Shown: positions 19,493 through 29,156, numbered from the stretch's first letter. The stretch is DNA of 64,000 bases from Psychroserpens burtonensis DSM 12212 (GCF_000425305.1 NZ_AUDE01000010.1:62001-126000), one strand, 5' to 3'. Notes: generated by a model not told the origin, from the letters alone. Numbers and translations are program-made.

Positions 19493-19578
19493 TCAAGAGT
19501 TCGTCTTCTTGATTCCGCATAAGAAACTAGAACCCTAGGCTAGCTCAAATAATTAACATGACTAAAACTGACTTATAA

Positions 19579-20838
19579 ATGAAGGACTTATTTGAAAAGA
19601 TATATAAGGACAAGGGACCATTAGGGAAATGGGCTTCACAGGCAGAAGGATATTTTGTATTTCCTAAGCTAGAAGGACAGATTTCTAATAAAATGAAGTT
19701 TCAAGGAAAAGAGGTGATTACTTGGAGTATTAATGATTATTTAGGATTGGCTAACCATCCAGAAGTGCGTAAAGTTGATGCGGAAGCTGCTGCAGAATAC
19801 GGCTCTGCTTACCCAATGGGTGCGCGCATGATGTCTGGTCACACAGCAATCCACGAAAAATTGCAAAACGAACTTGCTGAGTTCGTAAGTAAAGAAGCCG
19901 CTTATCTATTGAATTTTGGTTACCAGGGAATTATGTCAACAATTGATGCCTTAGTTGCTAAGGACGATATTATCGTTTACGATGTAGATGCCCACGCTTG
20001 CATTATTGATGGTGTGCGTCTTCATATGGGAAAACGTTTTACATATAAGCACAATGACATTGAAAGTTTAGAAAAAAACTTAGAGCGTGCTACTAAAATG
20101 GCAGAGCAAACTGGTGGTGGTATCTTAGTTATTTCTGAAGGTGTTTTCGGGATGAGAGGAGAACAAGGACGTTTAAGAGAAATTGTAGAACTTAAAAAGA
20201 AATTTAATTTTAGATTTCTAGTTGATGATGCTCATGGTTTTGGTACACTTGGTAAAACAGGCGCTGGAGCAGGAGAAGAACAAGGTGTTCAAGATGATAT
20301 CGATGTGTATTTTGCAACATTTGCTAAATCTTTAGCAAGTACAGGAGCATTTATTGCTGCAGATCAAGAAATTATTGATTATTTAAAATATAATTTGCGT
20401 TCTCAAATGTTCGCCAAATCTTTACAAATGCAATTGGCTATTGGGGCTCTTAAGCGTTTAGATATGCTTCGTACGATGCCTGAGTTAAAAGAAAAACTTT
20501 GGGAGAATGTAAATGCATTGCAATCTGGATTAAAGGAACGTGGTTTTGATATAGGAACTACACAAAGTTGTGTAACACCTGTATATTTGAAAGGAAGTAT
20601 TCCTGAGGCCATGGCTTTAGTTAGAGATTTACGTGAAAATTACGGTATTTTCTGTTCTATTGTGGTGTATCCAGTAATCCCTAAAGGATTAATTCTTTTA
20701 AGAATGATACCTACAGCAACACATACACTACAAGATGTATCTGATACTCTTGACGCCTTTGACGCAATTAGAGAACGTTTAGAAAACGGAACATACAAAC
20801 GCTTATCTGCTTCTGTAATGGCTGCAATGGGTGAGTAA
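19579..20838 (+). CDS. AONS-family acyltransferase, candidate cysteate C-acyltransferase (capnine synthesis)
   Basis: 419 residues, PLP-dependent alpha-oxoamine synthase family (with serine palmitoyltransferase, KBL, BioF). Visible are NDYLGLANHPEV (residues ~52-63), GARMMSGHTAIHEKL, the PLP-contacting DDAHGFGTLG and the Schiff-base lysine K250 in TFAKSLAST. The family condenses an acyl thioester with an amino acid and loses CO2. The 'AYPMGARMMSGH' type closely resembles the flavobacterial enzyme shown to condense cysteate with a fatty acyl group for capnine, needed for gliding in Flavobacterium johnsoniae, and the upstream gene could supply cysteate. An SPT role (serine) is the main alternative. 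Ends in a shared bidirectional terminator. Confidence 0.82.
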   Translation: MKDLFEKIYKDKGPLGKWASQAEGYFVFPKLEGQISNKMKFQGKEVITWSINDYLGLANHPEVRKVDAEAAAEYGSAYPMGARMMSGHTAIHEKLQNELAEFVSKEAAYLLNFGYQGIMSTIDALVAKDDIIVYDVDAHACIIDGVRLHMGKRFTYKHNDIESLEKNLERATKMAEQTGGGILVISEGVFGMRGEQGRLREIVELKKKFNFRFLVDDAHGFGTLGKTGAGAGEEQGVQDDIDVYFATFAKSLASTGAFIAADQEIIDYLKYNLRSQMFAKSLQMQLAIGALKRLDMLRTMPELKEKLWENVNALQSGLKERGFDIGTTQSCVTPVYLKGSIPEAMALVRDLRENYGIFCSIVVYPVIPKGLILLRMIPTATHTLQDVSDTLDAFDAIRERLENGTYKRLSASVMAAMGE

Positions 20839-20861
20839 ATAAATACGTTACTACATAAAAT

Positions 20862-20908
20862 AAAAATCCGATTCTCCCGATAATTATCAGGATTGAATCG
20901 GATTTTTT
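20862..20908. terminator. Bidirectional terminator between convergent genes
   Basis: AAAAATCCGATTC (20862-20874) pairs with GAATCGGATTTTT (20895-20907). It sits between the AONS gene and the GNAT-type gene, whose stop codon begins at the very next bases. Confidence 0.88.
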
Positions 20909-22027
20909 CTATAATACTTTCCTAAACGTTTTGCGCCTTCTATAGACTACAGGAAAGAAATGTTTCCATATTTTTTGAATCGCGTCATTATCTTCTAACT
21001 CGGGAGTTCTATAGCAGGTTTGCATACCTAAATCTTTAAAAGTCTCGTAGTATTCATTAAAAATAACTGCATGAACGCCCTTGTTTTGATACTTAGGATG
21101 AACACCTATTAAATAGAATATAATATCCTTATTATTTTTTTTAGCATCTAAAATATGTCTAAACCCAAAAGGAAATAATTTACCTTTAGCTTTTTGGAGT
21201 GCTTTTGAAAAACTAGGCATCACAATTGCAAATCCTACGAGTTCATCATCTTTATCAACTACAAATTTGATATACTCGGGATTTATAAAACTGATAAATT
21301 TCTTTTTAAAATACTCTTTTTGAATATCAGTAATCTCAACAAAAGAGGATAAAGAGGAATAACTCTCATTAAATAGATCAAACATCTGATCTGCATACTG
21401 CATCACTTCTGATGTTTTGGTAAATTTTAGTGCTCTCAAGCTATAGCGACGCTTGATGAGTTCTTGAGCTTTTTTAAAGAATTCTGGCTTTACGTTTTCA
21501 AAAGGAAAATGACTTTCAGAATAACATTTTTCAATGGTATAACCAAATACGTCGTAGTGATTGACATAATAAGGATAATTATACCAAGTAACCATAGGTG
21601 CTATTTTATCAAAACCTTCTGTGATCACTCCAACTTTATCTAGATTTGAAAAGCCCACAGGGCCTTCTGTATAATCAAGATTATTTTCTTTTCCAATGCG
21701 TTCAACTTCTTCTAAAAGTGCTTTAGAAACGTTTAAGTCGTCAATGAAGTCAAACCATCCAAAACGCATTTTCTTTTGGTTTTGATTTTTGACTTCTAAC
21801 CAATTAATAATGGCAGCAATACGGCCAACAATTTCATTGTCTTTATAGGCTAAGAAAAAACGCGCTTCGGCATCTTTAAAAATGGGGTTTTTATCTTTAT
21901 TAAACGTCTCTAATTCTTGTTTAATAATAGGCGGCACCCAATATTCTGAATCTTTATATAGCGTGAAAGGGAATTTTACAAATAGCTTTAATTCCTTTTT
22001 AGAATGAATTTCTTTAACTGTAATCAT
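20909..22027 (-). CDS. GNAT-type acyltransferase, bacterial ceramide-synthase-like
   Basis: 372 residues. The N-terminal part (VKEIHSKKELKLFVKFP, KDSEYWVPPI, FLAYKDNEIVGRIAAIIN) and the C-terminal GNAT acyl-CoA-binding part (YLIGVHPKYQNKGVHAVIF, near residue 300) match the long GNAT-like proteins of about 370-380 aa that include the N-acyltransferase of bacterial ceramide synthesis in Caulobacter. Here it lies tail-to-tail with a capnine-type acyltransferase gene, so N-acylation of capnine (to sulfobacin-like lipids) is a reasonable hypothesis, but the family assignment is from memory of its pattern and not from a search. Its ATG comes 9 bp after the stop of the gene upstream, so the two form an operon. 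Confidence 0.65.
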   Translation of the reverse strand: MITVKEIHSKKELKLFVKFPFTLYKDSEYWVPPIIKQELETFNKDKNPIFKDAEARFFLAYKDNEIVGRIAAIINWLEVKNQNQKKMRFGWFDFIDDLNVSKALLEEVERIGKENNLDYTEGPVGFSNLDKVGVITEGFDKIAPMVTWYNYPYYVNHYDVFGYTIEKCYSESHFPFENVKPEFFKKAQELIKRRYSLRALKFTKTSEVMQYADQMFDLFNESYSSLSSFVEITDIQKEYFKKKFISFINPEYIKFVVDKDDELVGFAIVMPSFSKALQKAKGKLFPFGFRHILDAKKNNKDIIFYLIGVHPKYQNKGVHAVIFNEYYETFKDLGMQTCYRTPELEDNDAIQKIWKHFFPVVYRRRKTFRKVL

Positions 22028-22036
22028 AGTGTAGGC

Positions 22037-23020
22037 TTAAAGACTTCCGTCATCGTCAAAATCATCTGTTCTTTTCTTTTTTCCCTTTTTCTTTTTAGGT
22101 TTTCGTTTGTCTGCAGCCTCTCGAGAGTTTTCGTTAGCTGTTTCTTTATCAACATGGAAATCGAAACGATAAGACATTCCGAAGTTCAATCCAAAAACTG
22201 AAGGTGTATCTTTAGTGTTAAAGGTAACAGCCGTATCCAATTGAAAATCTTTGCTCCATAAATAACCACCTCCAAAACGGAATAAGTTATCTGCATAAAA
22301 ATCGCTTTGAATCCCTTGAGTTTCTGCAAAAACGACCCATTGCGGACTGAAAGAATGTGTAAGCGTTATTATGTATTGAAAGTCTGAATAATCAGTACCA
22401 ATTCTATCTTTAAGAAAGTTAGTCACTAAAACCCATCCACCAGGAAAATTATTTTGTGTAGCGACCATTATTTTTGGACTAAAGCCTTCAACTCCTGGTC
22501 CTGTATAAGGATTATTTTTTGTATCAAAATTTGCACCTGCGTAAACTGCTACGGCAGGAATTAGAGATTTCCATTTAAATGTTCTATTAGCATGATAACT
22601 ATACAAGTTTGGCTTTTCCTCTTCTTCAGAATTTTTATAAGGATCATAAACCAAATATTTTGCTCCTAATGTAAATTGCTTAAAGTTTGAACGTTTATCT
22701 TCTGAAGAAATAACAGAACGATTATCTGTAAATGTATCATTTTGATATGTCCCTTCAATATTTATTTCTAATTGCTCAAAAAGGAGCCCATAGCGTGCTG
22801 TGAAATCTGCGCCAAAACCTGAAACCTCATATTTTAGAGGTGTATGCTTTTCATTAATTATATAAGGTCCAACCTCTAATTGTGCAACATTTGTTCCGAC
22901 GGAAAAAGCGCTTTTAGAAACACCTGGTCGGTTAGAATTAATCACTTCAGTATATTGGGCAAACAGGCACTGAGCACAGAGAAAAGTTGTGAAAAAGAGT
23001 GCTTTTTTAATGAGTTTCAT
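22037..23020 (-). CDS. Outer-membrane transporter-like protein (phenol MetA-degradation family)
   Basis: 327 residues with a signal peptide (ending AQCLFAQ). The rest reads as alternating beta strands of a small outer-membrane barrel with the family's opening NSNRPGVSKSAFSVG and GVNVAQLEVG-like block (here VGTNVAQLEVG), and barrel strands up to MSYRFDFHV. The last ~45 residues are highly charged (KRKPKKKKGKKK, then DDFDDDG). Proteins of this family (PF13557 type) are of unknown role in most Bacteroidota; 'transporter' is a loose label. First gene of a two-gene operon with the GNAT-type gene. Confidence 0.7.
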   Translation of the reverse strand: MKLIKKALFFTTFLCAQCLFAQYTEVINSNRPGVSKSAFSVGTNVAQLEVGPYIINEKHTPLKYEVSGFGADFTARYGLLFEQLEINIEGTYQNDTFTDNRSVISSEDKRSNFKQFTLGAKYLVYDPYKNSEEEEKPNLYSYHANRTFKWKSLIPAVAVYAGANFDTKNNPYTGPGVEGFSPKIMVATQNNFPGGWVLVTNFLKDRIGTDYSDFQYIITLTHSFSPQWVVFAETQGIQSDFYADNLFRFGGGYLWSKDFQLDTAVTFNTKDTPSVFGLNFGMSYRFDFHVDKETANENSREAADKRKPKKKKGKKKRTDDFDDDGSL

Positions 23021-23099
23021 AGGTTGTCGATTAAATTCAAATATAGAGATTTTATATAATTTTTAAGTATTTATAACAGTAATTATATAGAGATAATTG

Positions 23100-23107
23100 T
23101 ATTTTTG
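23100..23107 (+). promoter_or_regulatory. Predicted -7 box of the DUF4834 gene
   Basis: TATTTTTG matches TAnnTTTG. The last three bases are a TTG that opens an in-frame extension of the downstream gene. As a promoter box it rules that start out and supports the ATG at 23123, leaving a very short leader. Confidence 0.5.
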
Positions 23108-23122
23108 AAGAAATTTAAATTA

Positions 23123-23407
23123 ATGTTACAACAAGCATCATTATATGGTTTTGTGAGAACCATTCTTATTATAGTTTTGGTGTATTATGCTATTAAAATT
23201 TCGACGCGTCTTTTCGCGCCCTATTTGATGCGTTATATGTCAAAAAAAATGCAACAAAAGTTTGAAGGCCAATTTGGACAACAACATCAACAGAGACCAG
23301 AACCAAAGCAGAAGGAAGGTGAAACGGTTATTGATAAGATTCCTAATAGAGACTCATCATCAAATAATAAAGTAGGTGAGTATATCGATTATGAAGATGT
23401 TGATTAA
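23123..23407 (+). CDS. DUF4834-type small membrane protein
   Basis: 94 residues from ATG 23123 (MLQQASLYGFVRT). One membrane helix (residues ~10-28, RTILIIVLVYYAIKI) is followed by a basic amphipathic stretch (SKKMQQKFEGQFGQQHQQ) and a polar tail ending EYIDYEDVD. The order membrane helix, Lys/Gln-rich linker and acidic end is typical of the flavobacterial DUF4834 family, of unknown function. It often precedes a YfhO-type gene, as here (113 bp downstream). Confidence 0.75.
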   Translation: MLQQASLYGFVRTILIIVLVYYAIKISTRLFAPYLMRYMSKKMQQKFEGQFGQQHQQRPEPKQKEGETVIDKIPNRDSSSNNKVGEYIDYEDVD

Positions 23408-23520
23408 TGCCATTCTCACATCACCTTAATTTGATATGATGATTATTCTTTATGCGCGTATTTAAAGTTATTTTAAAAAAAATAACTACTTTTCAAAATC
23501 ATTCAAATTAATAGCGTTTC

Positions 23521-25956
23521 ATGCAATCTTCATTTAAAAAATTTCTACCCCATTTATTAGTTTTAGTTGGTTTTGTAGTCATTTCGTTGGCTTATTTTAG
23601 CCCTGTTTTACAAGGAAAAAAAATATACCAGAGTGACATCATGCATTACATCGGTATGGCTGAGCAACAAAAAGAATTCAAAGCCACTACAGGAGAAGAG
23701 ACCTATTGGACTAATAGCGCTTTTGGCGGAATGCCGACCTACCAATTGGGCGCGCGATATCCTCATAATTACATCAAGAAATTAGATTCTGTTTTACGAT
23801 TTTTACCACGTCCAGCAGATTATCTTTTTATATATTTCATTGGGTTTTATATCTTATTACTCTGTCTAAAAGTAGATTATAAACTCGCAGCTTTAGGTGC
23901 TTTGGCATTTGGTTTTTCAACCTATCTCATCATTATTTTAGGTGTTGGACACAATAGTAAAGCGCATGCCATTGCCTATATGCCATTAGTTCTCGCAGGA
24001 ATAGTACTCACTTTTAGGCAAAAGTATATTGCAGGTTTTCTATTGACAGCAGTCGCATTAGGTTTAGAAATTGGTGCCAACCATTTCCAAATGACCTATT
24101 ATTTAATGTTGTTGGTGCTCGTTTTAGGTATTGCTTATTTAGTGGATGCGTTTAGAAAAAAAATGTTACCACACTTTTTTAAGTCGGTTGGGTTAATGGT
24201 CATTGCTTTAATCATAGCTATAGGGCTTAATGCGACCAATATTCTAGCCACTCAAGAGTATGTCAAAGAAAGTACGCGTGGACAAAGTGAACTGACTATA
24301 AATCCAGACGGTTCTCCAAAAGAAGTGACTTCTGGTTTGAGTAAAGCATACATTACAGAGTATAGCTATGGGCTCGCAGAAACCTTTAATCTCTATATCC
24401 CAAGATTTTTAGGAGGAGGAAGTGGAGAAGATGTTGGTAAGGATTCAGCCATTTATAAGTTTTTTAAAAATATTGGAGCAACTCCTGTACAAGCTTTACA
24501 AGAATCTCAAAACTCACCTACATATTGGGGAGAACAAACCATCGTTGAAGCGCCAGCTTATATTGGAGCAGTCATTATATTCTTATTTGTTTTTGCTCTA
24601 TTTTTGGTAAGAGGTCGCCTAAAATGGTGGCTCGTTGGAGGCAGTATTCTATCCTTAATTTTATCTTATGGAGATAGCGCTCCATTTGGTTTTATAACCG
24701 ACTTCTTTATTGATTATGTACCATTATATAATAAATTTAGAGCTGTAAGCTCCATCCAAGTTATTGTAGAATTATGTGTTCCCGTCTTAGCGATTTTTGG
24801 ATTAGTAAAGTTATTTAATGATTTTGATAAAGAGGAACATAAACTTAAAGCGCTTAAGATTTCTTTAGCAATAGCAGGAGGTTTAGCATTGATATTCTTA
24901 TTATTTAAATCTACATTTTTTGAATTCTCAGGAGTTAATGATGGTTACTATAGACAAGCTTATGGAGAATACGGTCAAGGTTATATTGATGCTCTAAGAG
25001 AAGATAGAAAAGCATTCTTTACAGAAGATACGCTTCGTACATTGATATTAGTTTTATTGTCTGCAGGTACGATATTCTTATTTATAAAGAAGAAAATTTC
25101 TGAAACTTTAGTCGTTGGGGTTTTCGCTATTCTAATTTTGTTTGATTTAGTAGGCGTTGATAGACGATACGTTAATACAGATAATTTTGTGTCTGCTTAT
25201 AAAGTAGATAAACCGTATCAAGCTAATGCTGCAGATAAAGAAATCATGGAAGACAAAGGCTATTTTAGAGTCCTTGATATTTCTACAGAAGGTAGTAGAG
25301 CACCAGCCCGAGCAGCCTATTTTCATAATTCATTAAGTGGCTATCACGCAGCAAAATTAAAACGCTTTGATGAATTGTATGATTTTCATATTTCTAAAAA
25401 TAATATGAACGTCCTTAACATGCTCAACACCAAATATTTTATTGCAGAGGAGCAAGGAGCAGTATTCCCTTATGTCAACGAAGATGCTAACGGTAATGCG
25501 TGGTTTGTCAGTGAGCTAGAAAAATTAGATTCTGCGAATGCCGAAATTAGAGCATTGGATAGTCTACAAACTTTAATTAAAGCGGTAACTACTGTTCCAG
25601 AATTAGCATCAGAACGCTTCACTGTAGATTCTACTGCGGTAATTACTTTGACAGCACATCAACCCAATAAGCTAACGTATAAGTCATCAAATTCAAATGA
25701 TGGTTTCGCTATTTTTTCTGAAATGTTCTACGGAAATGGTTGGATAGCTACAGTAGGAGAAAAGGAAGTACCAATCCAACGTGTGAATTACGCACTAAGA
25801 GGATTACAAATTCCTGCAGGAGATCATGACATTATATTTAAATTTGAACCTAAAGTGGTGCAAACCGGAAGCATGATTGCTCTTGGGAGTTCTGTTATGT
25901 TTGGATTGTTGTTGATTGGTGGGATTTGGTTTGGGTTTAGGAAGAGAGAACATTAG
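23521..25956 (+). CDS. YfhO-family integral membrane protein
   Basis: 811 residues with about 12-13 membrane helices (first at residues ~9-28, last near 787-805) and a large soluble domain between residues ~570 and 780. The first periplasmic loop has the conserved GKKIYQSDIMHY and FGGMPTYQLGA blocks of YfhO proteins, which are GT-C-like membrane proteins suggested to glycosylate envelope polymers in other bacteria. The genes after it are a glycosyltransferase and a flippase, which fits surface-glycan work. No substrate can be inferred. Confidence 0.88.
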   Translation: MQSSFKKFLPHLLVLVGFVVISLAYFSPVLQGKKIYQSDIMHYIGMAEQQKEFKATTGEETYWTNSAFGGMPTYQLGARYPHNYIKKLDSVLRFLPRPADYLFIYFIGFYILLLCLKVDYKLAALGALAFGFSTYLIIILGVGHNSKAHAIAYMPLVLAGIVLTFRQKYIAGFLLTAVALGLEIGANHFQMTYYLMLLVLVLGIAYLVDAFRKKMLPHFFKSVGLMVIALIIAIGLNATNILATQEYVKESTRGQSELTINPDGSPKEVTSGLSKAYITEYSYGLAETFNLYIPRFLGGGSGEDVGKDSAIYKFFKNIGATPVQALQESQNSPTYWGEQTIVEAPAYIGAVIIFLFVFALFLVRGRLKWWLVGGSILSLILSYGDSAPFGFITDFFIDYVPLYNKFRAVSSIQVIVELCVPVLAIFGLVKLFNDFDKEEHKLKALKISLAIAGGLALIFLLFKSTFFEFSGVNDGYYRQAYGEYGQGYIDALREDRKAFFTEDTLRTLILVLLSAGTIFLFIKKKISETLVVGVFAILILFDLVGVDRRYVNTDNFVSAYKVDKPYQANAADKEIMEDKGYFRVLDISTEGSRAPARAAYFHNSLSGYHAAKLKRFDELYDFHISKNNMNVLNMLNTKYFIAEEQGAVFPYVNEDANGNAWFVSELEKLDSANAEIRALDSLQTLIKAVTTVPELASERFTVDSTAVITLTAHQPNKLTYKSSNSNDGFAIFSEMFYGNGWIATVGEKEVPIQRVNYALRGLQIPAGDHDIIFKFEPKVVQTGSMIALGSSVMFGLLLIGGIWFGFRKREH

Positions 25957-26028
25957 TTGTCATCCCTGCGAATGTAGGAATCCATAATTAATGTAAAACG
26001 AATAGATTCCTGCTTTCGCAGGAATGAT
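25957..26028. repeat. Pair of inverted REP-like palindromic units
   Basis: Two related units face each other: TGTCATCCCTGCGAATGTAG (from 25958) and, inverted, GATTCCTGCTTTCGCAGGAA (26004-26023). The second contains a perfect TTCCTGC-TTTC-GCAGGAA hairpin. The consensus 'GTCATTCCTGCGAAAGCAGGAATC' is a dispersed REP-like element in many bacteria. It fills the gap after the YfhO gene and touches the first ATG of the next gene. Confidence 0.8.
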
Positions 26029-26032
26029 AAAA

Positions 26033-27325
26033 ATGAGTAAAACAAAAGTTCTTATCATCACATACTATTGGCCACCAGCAGGAGGTCCGGGAGTTCAGCG
26101 ATGGTTAAAGTTTGTGAAATACTTACCTGAGTTTGGGATTGAACCCATTGTGTATTGTCCAGAAAACCCAAGTTATCCTATTGTTGATGAGAGTTTGTTA
26201 CTTGAAGTTTCTTCAGGTGTAAAAATCATAAAGCAGCCTATAAGTGAGCCTTATCGTTTTGCAAATCTATTATCTAAAAAGGATTCCAAACAGATTAGTT
26301 CTGGTGTTATTCCGAAGAAAAAAAAGCAAAGCGTCGTACAACGGTTGTTGTTGTATGTAAGAGGTAATTTCTTTATTCCAGATGCGCGTAAAAATTGGGT
26401 GAAACCTTCTTTAGAATTTCTTTCAGACTATATTAAAGAGAATAATATTGAAACTATAATTACTACGGGTCCGCCACATAGTCTACATCTTATTGGATTA
26501 AAATTAAAAGAGCAATTAGGCGTGAAGTGGCTTGCAGATTTTAGAGATCCTTGGACAACGATTGGCTACCATAAGGATCTGAAACTGTCGAAATCTTCCG
26601 CAGAAAAACATAAATCCCTAGAATCACGAGTATTACAATCTGCAAACCAAATTATAGTCACCAGTGAAAACACAAAAAAAGAATTTTTAGCTAAAACAAA
26701 ACAGCCTATAACCGTTATCACTAACGGTTATGATGCTCATAAGATTGAGCGACCAAAAAAAGACGAAAAGTTCACCTTAGCGCATATAGGCTCCTTATTA
26801 TCTGAAAGAAACCCAAAGCAATTATGGGATGCTTTGAGTGAACTTATTGTTGAGAATGAAGATTTCCGAAGTACATTTCAGTTGAAATTAATAGGTGTTG
26901 TGAGTGAAGATGTTTTGAAAACATTAAAAGACTTTAAACTCGATACTTACATTCATAATATGGGTTACGTTACTCACCAGGAAGCCATAAAAGCGCAAAT
27001 GGAGTCGCGTGTGTTATTAATGGTTGAAATAGATTCTGCAGATACTAAAGTTATTATTCCAGGTAAATTATATGAATATATGGCATCAGGAACTCCAATT
27101 ATAGCTGTAGGTCCAAAATATTCTGATGTAGAAACTATACTAAAGTCTACAAATACGGGACACTATTTTTATTACACCGACAAGAAAGATATGAAGTCAC
27201 AAATTTTATCGTATTTTGAAGCTTATAAAGCTAATACTTTGGCTGTAAATGCGATTGGATTAGAACAGTATAGTAGAAAGTCGCTTAGCAAAAAACTTTC
27301 AGAAGTATTAAAAGAGGAGTCTTAA
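26033..27325 (+). CDS. Glycosyltransferase, GT4-like (GT-B fold)
   Basis: 430 residues from ATG 26033 (MSKTKVLIITYYWPPAGG). An ATG at 26024 is in frame but lies inside the REP-like repeat, so the later start is preferred. The N-terminal Rossmann half has YYWPPAGGPGVQRWLKF, and the C-terminal half has the donor-binding region (IIPGKLYEYMASGTPIIAVGP) with the conserved glutamate pattern of GT4 enzymes. It would transfer a sugar in cytoplasmic assembly of a surface polysaccharide or glycolipid. Followed at 71 bp by the flippase gene. Confidence 0.88.
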   Translation: MSKTKVLIITYYWPPAGGPGVQRWLKFVKYLPEFGIEPIVYCPENPSYPIVDESLLLEVSSGVKIIKQPISEPYRFANLLSKKDSKQISSGVIPKKKKQSVVQRLLLYVRGNFFIPDARKNWVKPSLEFLSDYIKENNIETIITTGPPHSLHLIGLKLKEQLGVKWLADFRDPWTTIGYHKDLKLSKSSAEKHKSLESRVLQSANQIIVTSENTKKEFLAKTKQPITVITNGYDAHKIERPKKDEKFTLAHIGSLLSERNPKQLWDALSELIVENEDFRSTFQLKLIGVVSEDVLKTLKDFKLDTYIHNMGYVTHQEAIKAQMESRVLLMVEIDSADTKVIIPGKLYEYMASGTPIIAVGPKYSDVETILKSTNTGHYFYYTDKKDMKSQILSYFEAYKANTLAVNAIGLEQYSRKSLSKKLSEVLKEES

Positions 27326-27396
27326 AATCGCACTAATGACATTGAAATTTGTAGTTTTTTGGAATTTAGAATTTAATTATTTGCAAGTTTAAGTTT

Positions 27397-28857
27397 ATGG
27401 GAATTGTCATTCATCAATCCTTGCGAAACACAATTACAACCTATTTAGGTTTTGTTTTAGGCGCCATCAGTGCACTCTTTCTATATACTAATTTTATAAG
27501 TGTTGAATATTACGGACTCGTAGCTTACGTACTCTCTGCAGCCAATATTATGATGCCACTAATGGCTTTTGGAACTCATAATACAATTGTGAAATTTTAC
27601 TCTACTTTTAAAACTAAAAACGCACTCAATAGTTTCTTAACTCTAATGCTTTTTTTACCAATCGTGCTTTCAATACCTTTGGCTTTTATTGGTTACGTAG
27701 CTTATGATACTATTGCAGATTTTCTAACTACAAAAAACGAAATTGTTAGAGGTTACCTTTGGTATATTTTTCTTACTGCGTTATCTATGGCTTATTTTGA
27801 GGTTTTCTATGCTTGGATGAAAGTACAGATGCAAACCGTTTTTGGTAATTTCATGAAAGAGGTGTTTCATCGTTTAGGAGCAATGATACTGTTGTTTGCA
27901 GTCTATTTTACATTTATAGATGTTGATCAATTTATGCTAGGCATTGTTGGTATTTATATACTACGAGCGCTAATTATGATGCTCTATTCATTTAGCAGAA
28001 GGCTTCCCGTATTTAGATTTAGTAAAATTGATAAGTTGAGTGCTATATTAAAATACTCGTCGCTTATTATCATAGCAGGTTCAATTGCCACTATCATCTT
28101 AGATCTCGATAAGTTTATGCTCAATAATTATATTGAAATTGAAAAAGTAGCGTATTATAGCGTTGCAGTTTTTATAGCCACAGTGATTGCCGTTCCACAG
28201 CGTGCAATGCATCAAATTTTATTACCGCTTACAGCTCAGTTTTTAAATGAAAAGAATAAGGAAGCTCTTAAAGATTTGTACCAACGAAGTTCATTAACCC
28301 TTTACGTAATTAGTGGTTTCATTTTCTTGCTAATCGTTTTAAATATCAATCAGCTGTATGTGATTATTCCTTCGGAATTTAGTGGTGGATTAATCGTTGT
28401 ATTTCTTATAAGCATTGCTAAATTATACGACAATCTTTTAGGAAATAATAATGCGATATTGTTCAATAGTGACTATTATAGAATGGTATTGGTTTTTGGT
28501 GTTATTTTAGCAGTTTTGGCAATTATTCTTAATATGATATTAATCCCAATGTATGGAATTAATGGTGCTGGATTAGCGACCTTCATCGCTATTGTGATAT
28601 ACAATACGATTAAAGTCCTTTTTGTACAGCAAAAATTTAATATGCTTCCATTTACTTCGGAAACATTAAAAATTACAATACTCTTGATGTTTTTAGTGAT
28701 CGGGTTCTACTTTTGGGAATTTCCGTTTAATGCCTATTTGAATATTTTCCTGAAGTCTCTTGCCATTGGAGTTGTCTACGTCATTATCATCTATAAACTT
28801 AACGTTTCCGGAGATATTTCTGCAGTCATAAGAAAATACTTGAGGTTGAAAAGATAA
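27397..28857 (+). CDS. Polysaccharide/oligosaccharide flippase (Wzx-like, MOP superfamily)
   Basis: 486 residues with about 12-14 membrane helices and no soluble domain. It has the N-terminal pattern of lipopolysaccharide/O-antigen flippases (LRNTITTYLGFVLGAISALFLY, then a YYGLVAYVLSAANIM repeat). It should move lipid-linked sugars across the inner membrane, in line with the glycosyltransferase upstream. No polymerase (Wzy) gene is nearby, so this is a partial glycan locus or the sugar chain is short. Confidence 0.88.
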   Translation: MGIVIHQSLRNTITTYLGFVLGAISALFLYTNFISVEYYGLVAYVLSAANIMMPLMAFGTHNTIVKFYSTFKTKNALNSFLTLMLFLPIVLSIPLAFIGYVAYDTIADFLTTKNEIVRGYLWYIFLTALSMAYFEVFYAWMKVQMQTVFGNFMKEVFHRLGAMILLFAVYFTFIDVDQFMLGIVGIYILRALIMMLYSFSRRLPVFRFSKIDKLSAILKYSSLIIIAGSIATIILDLDKFMLNNYIEIEKVAYYSVAVFIATVIAVPQRAMHQILLPLTAQFLNEKNKEALKDLYQRSSLTLYVISGFIFLLIVLNINQLYVIIPSEFSGGLIVVFLISIAKLYDNLLGNNNAILFNSDYYRMVLVFGVILAVLAIILNMILIPMYGINGAGLATFIAIVIYNTIKVLFVQQKFNMLPFTSETLKITILLMFLVIGFYFWEFPFNAYLNIFLKSLAIGVVYVIIIYKLNVSGDISAVIRKYLRLKR

Positions 28858-29156
28858 ATACACCATCGATTTGTTTCGAGATGAAAGCTCCAATGGTGGA
28901 AATAAAGTGAATTAAAATCTCTTAGTACATAAATCAAAGGGCTGTGAGTTTCTGCCAGAACTACGAGAATCTCAGTGTAACAACTTTATAAATAAAAAGA
29001 GGTCTGCTTCTATTTTGTTAAGCTAAGCGACCAGACGATAATTAATCTAAAAAGATACATACTTACTTTTTTTGGTATTCATGAGAAAGTCCCATAAGGT
29101 GCTTTGAGGCGTACTCTTATGGGACAATCTACTAACCAACCAAAATTTTAATACTG
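28858..29156. other. Intergenic region
   Basis: About 300 bp between convergent genes. Apart from the hairpin at 29089-29125 and a weak CACCAT/ATGGTG pair (28861-28898), no gene or RNA was recognised. Confidence 0.5.
29089..29125 (-). terminator. Hairpin, probable terminator of the basic-tail secreted protein gene
   Basis: GTCCCATAAG (29089-29098) pairs perfectly with CTTATGGGAC (29116-29125). On the minus strand it is followed by TTTCTC, a weak T-run. It lies 32 bp after the minus-strand stop at 29157. Confidence 0.65.
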
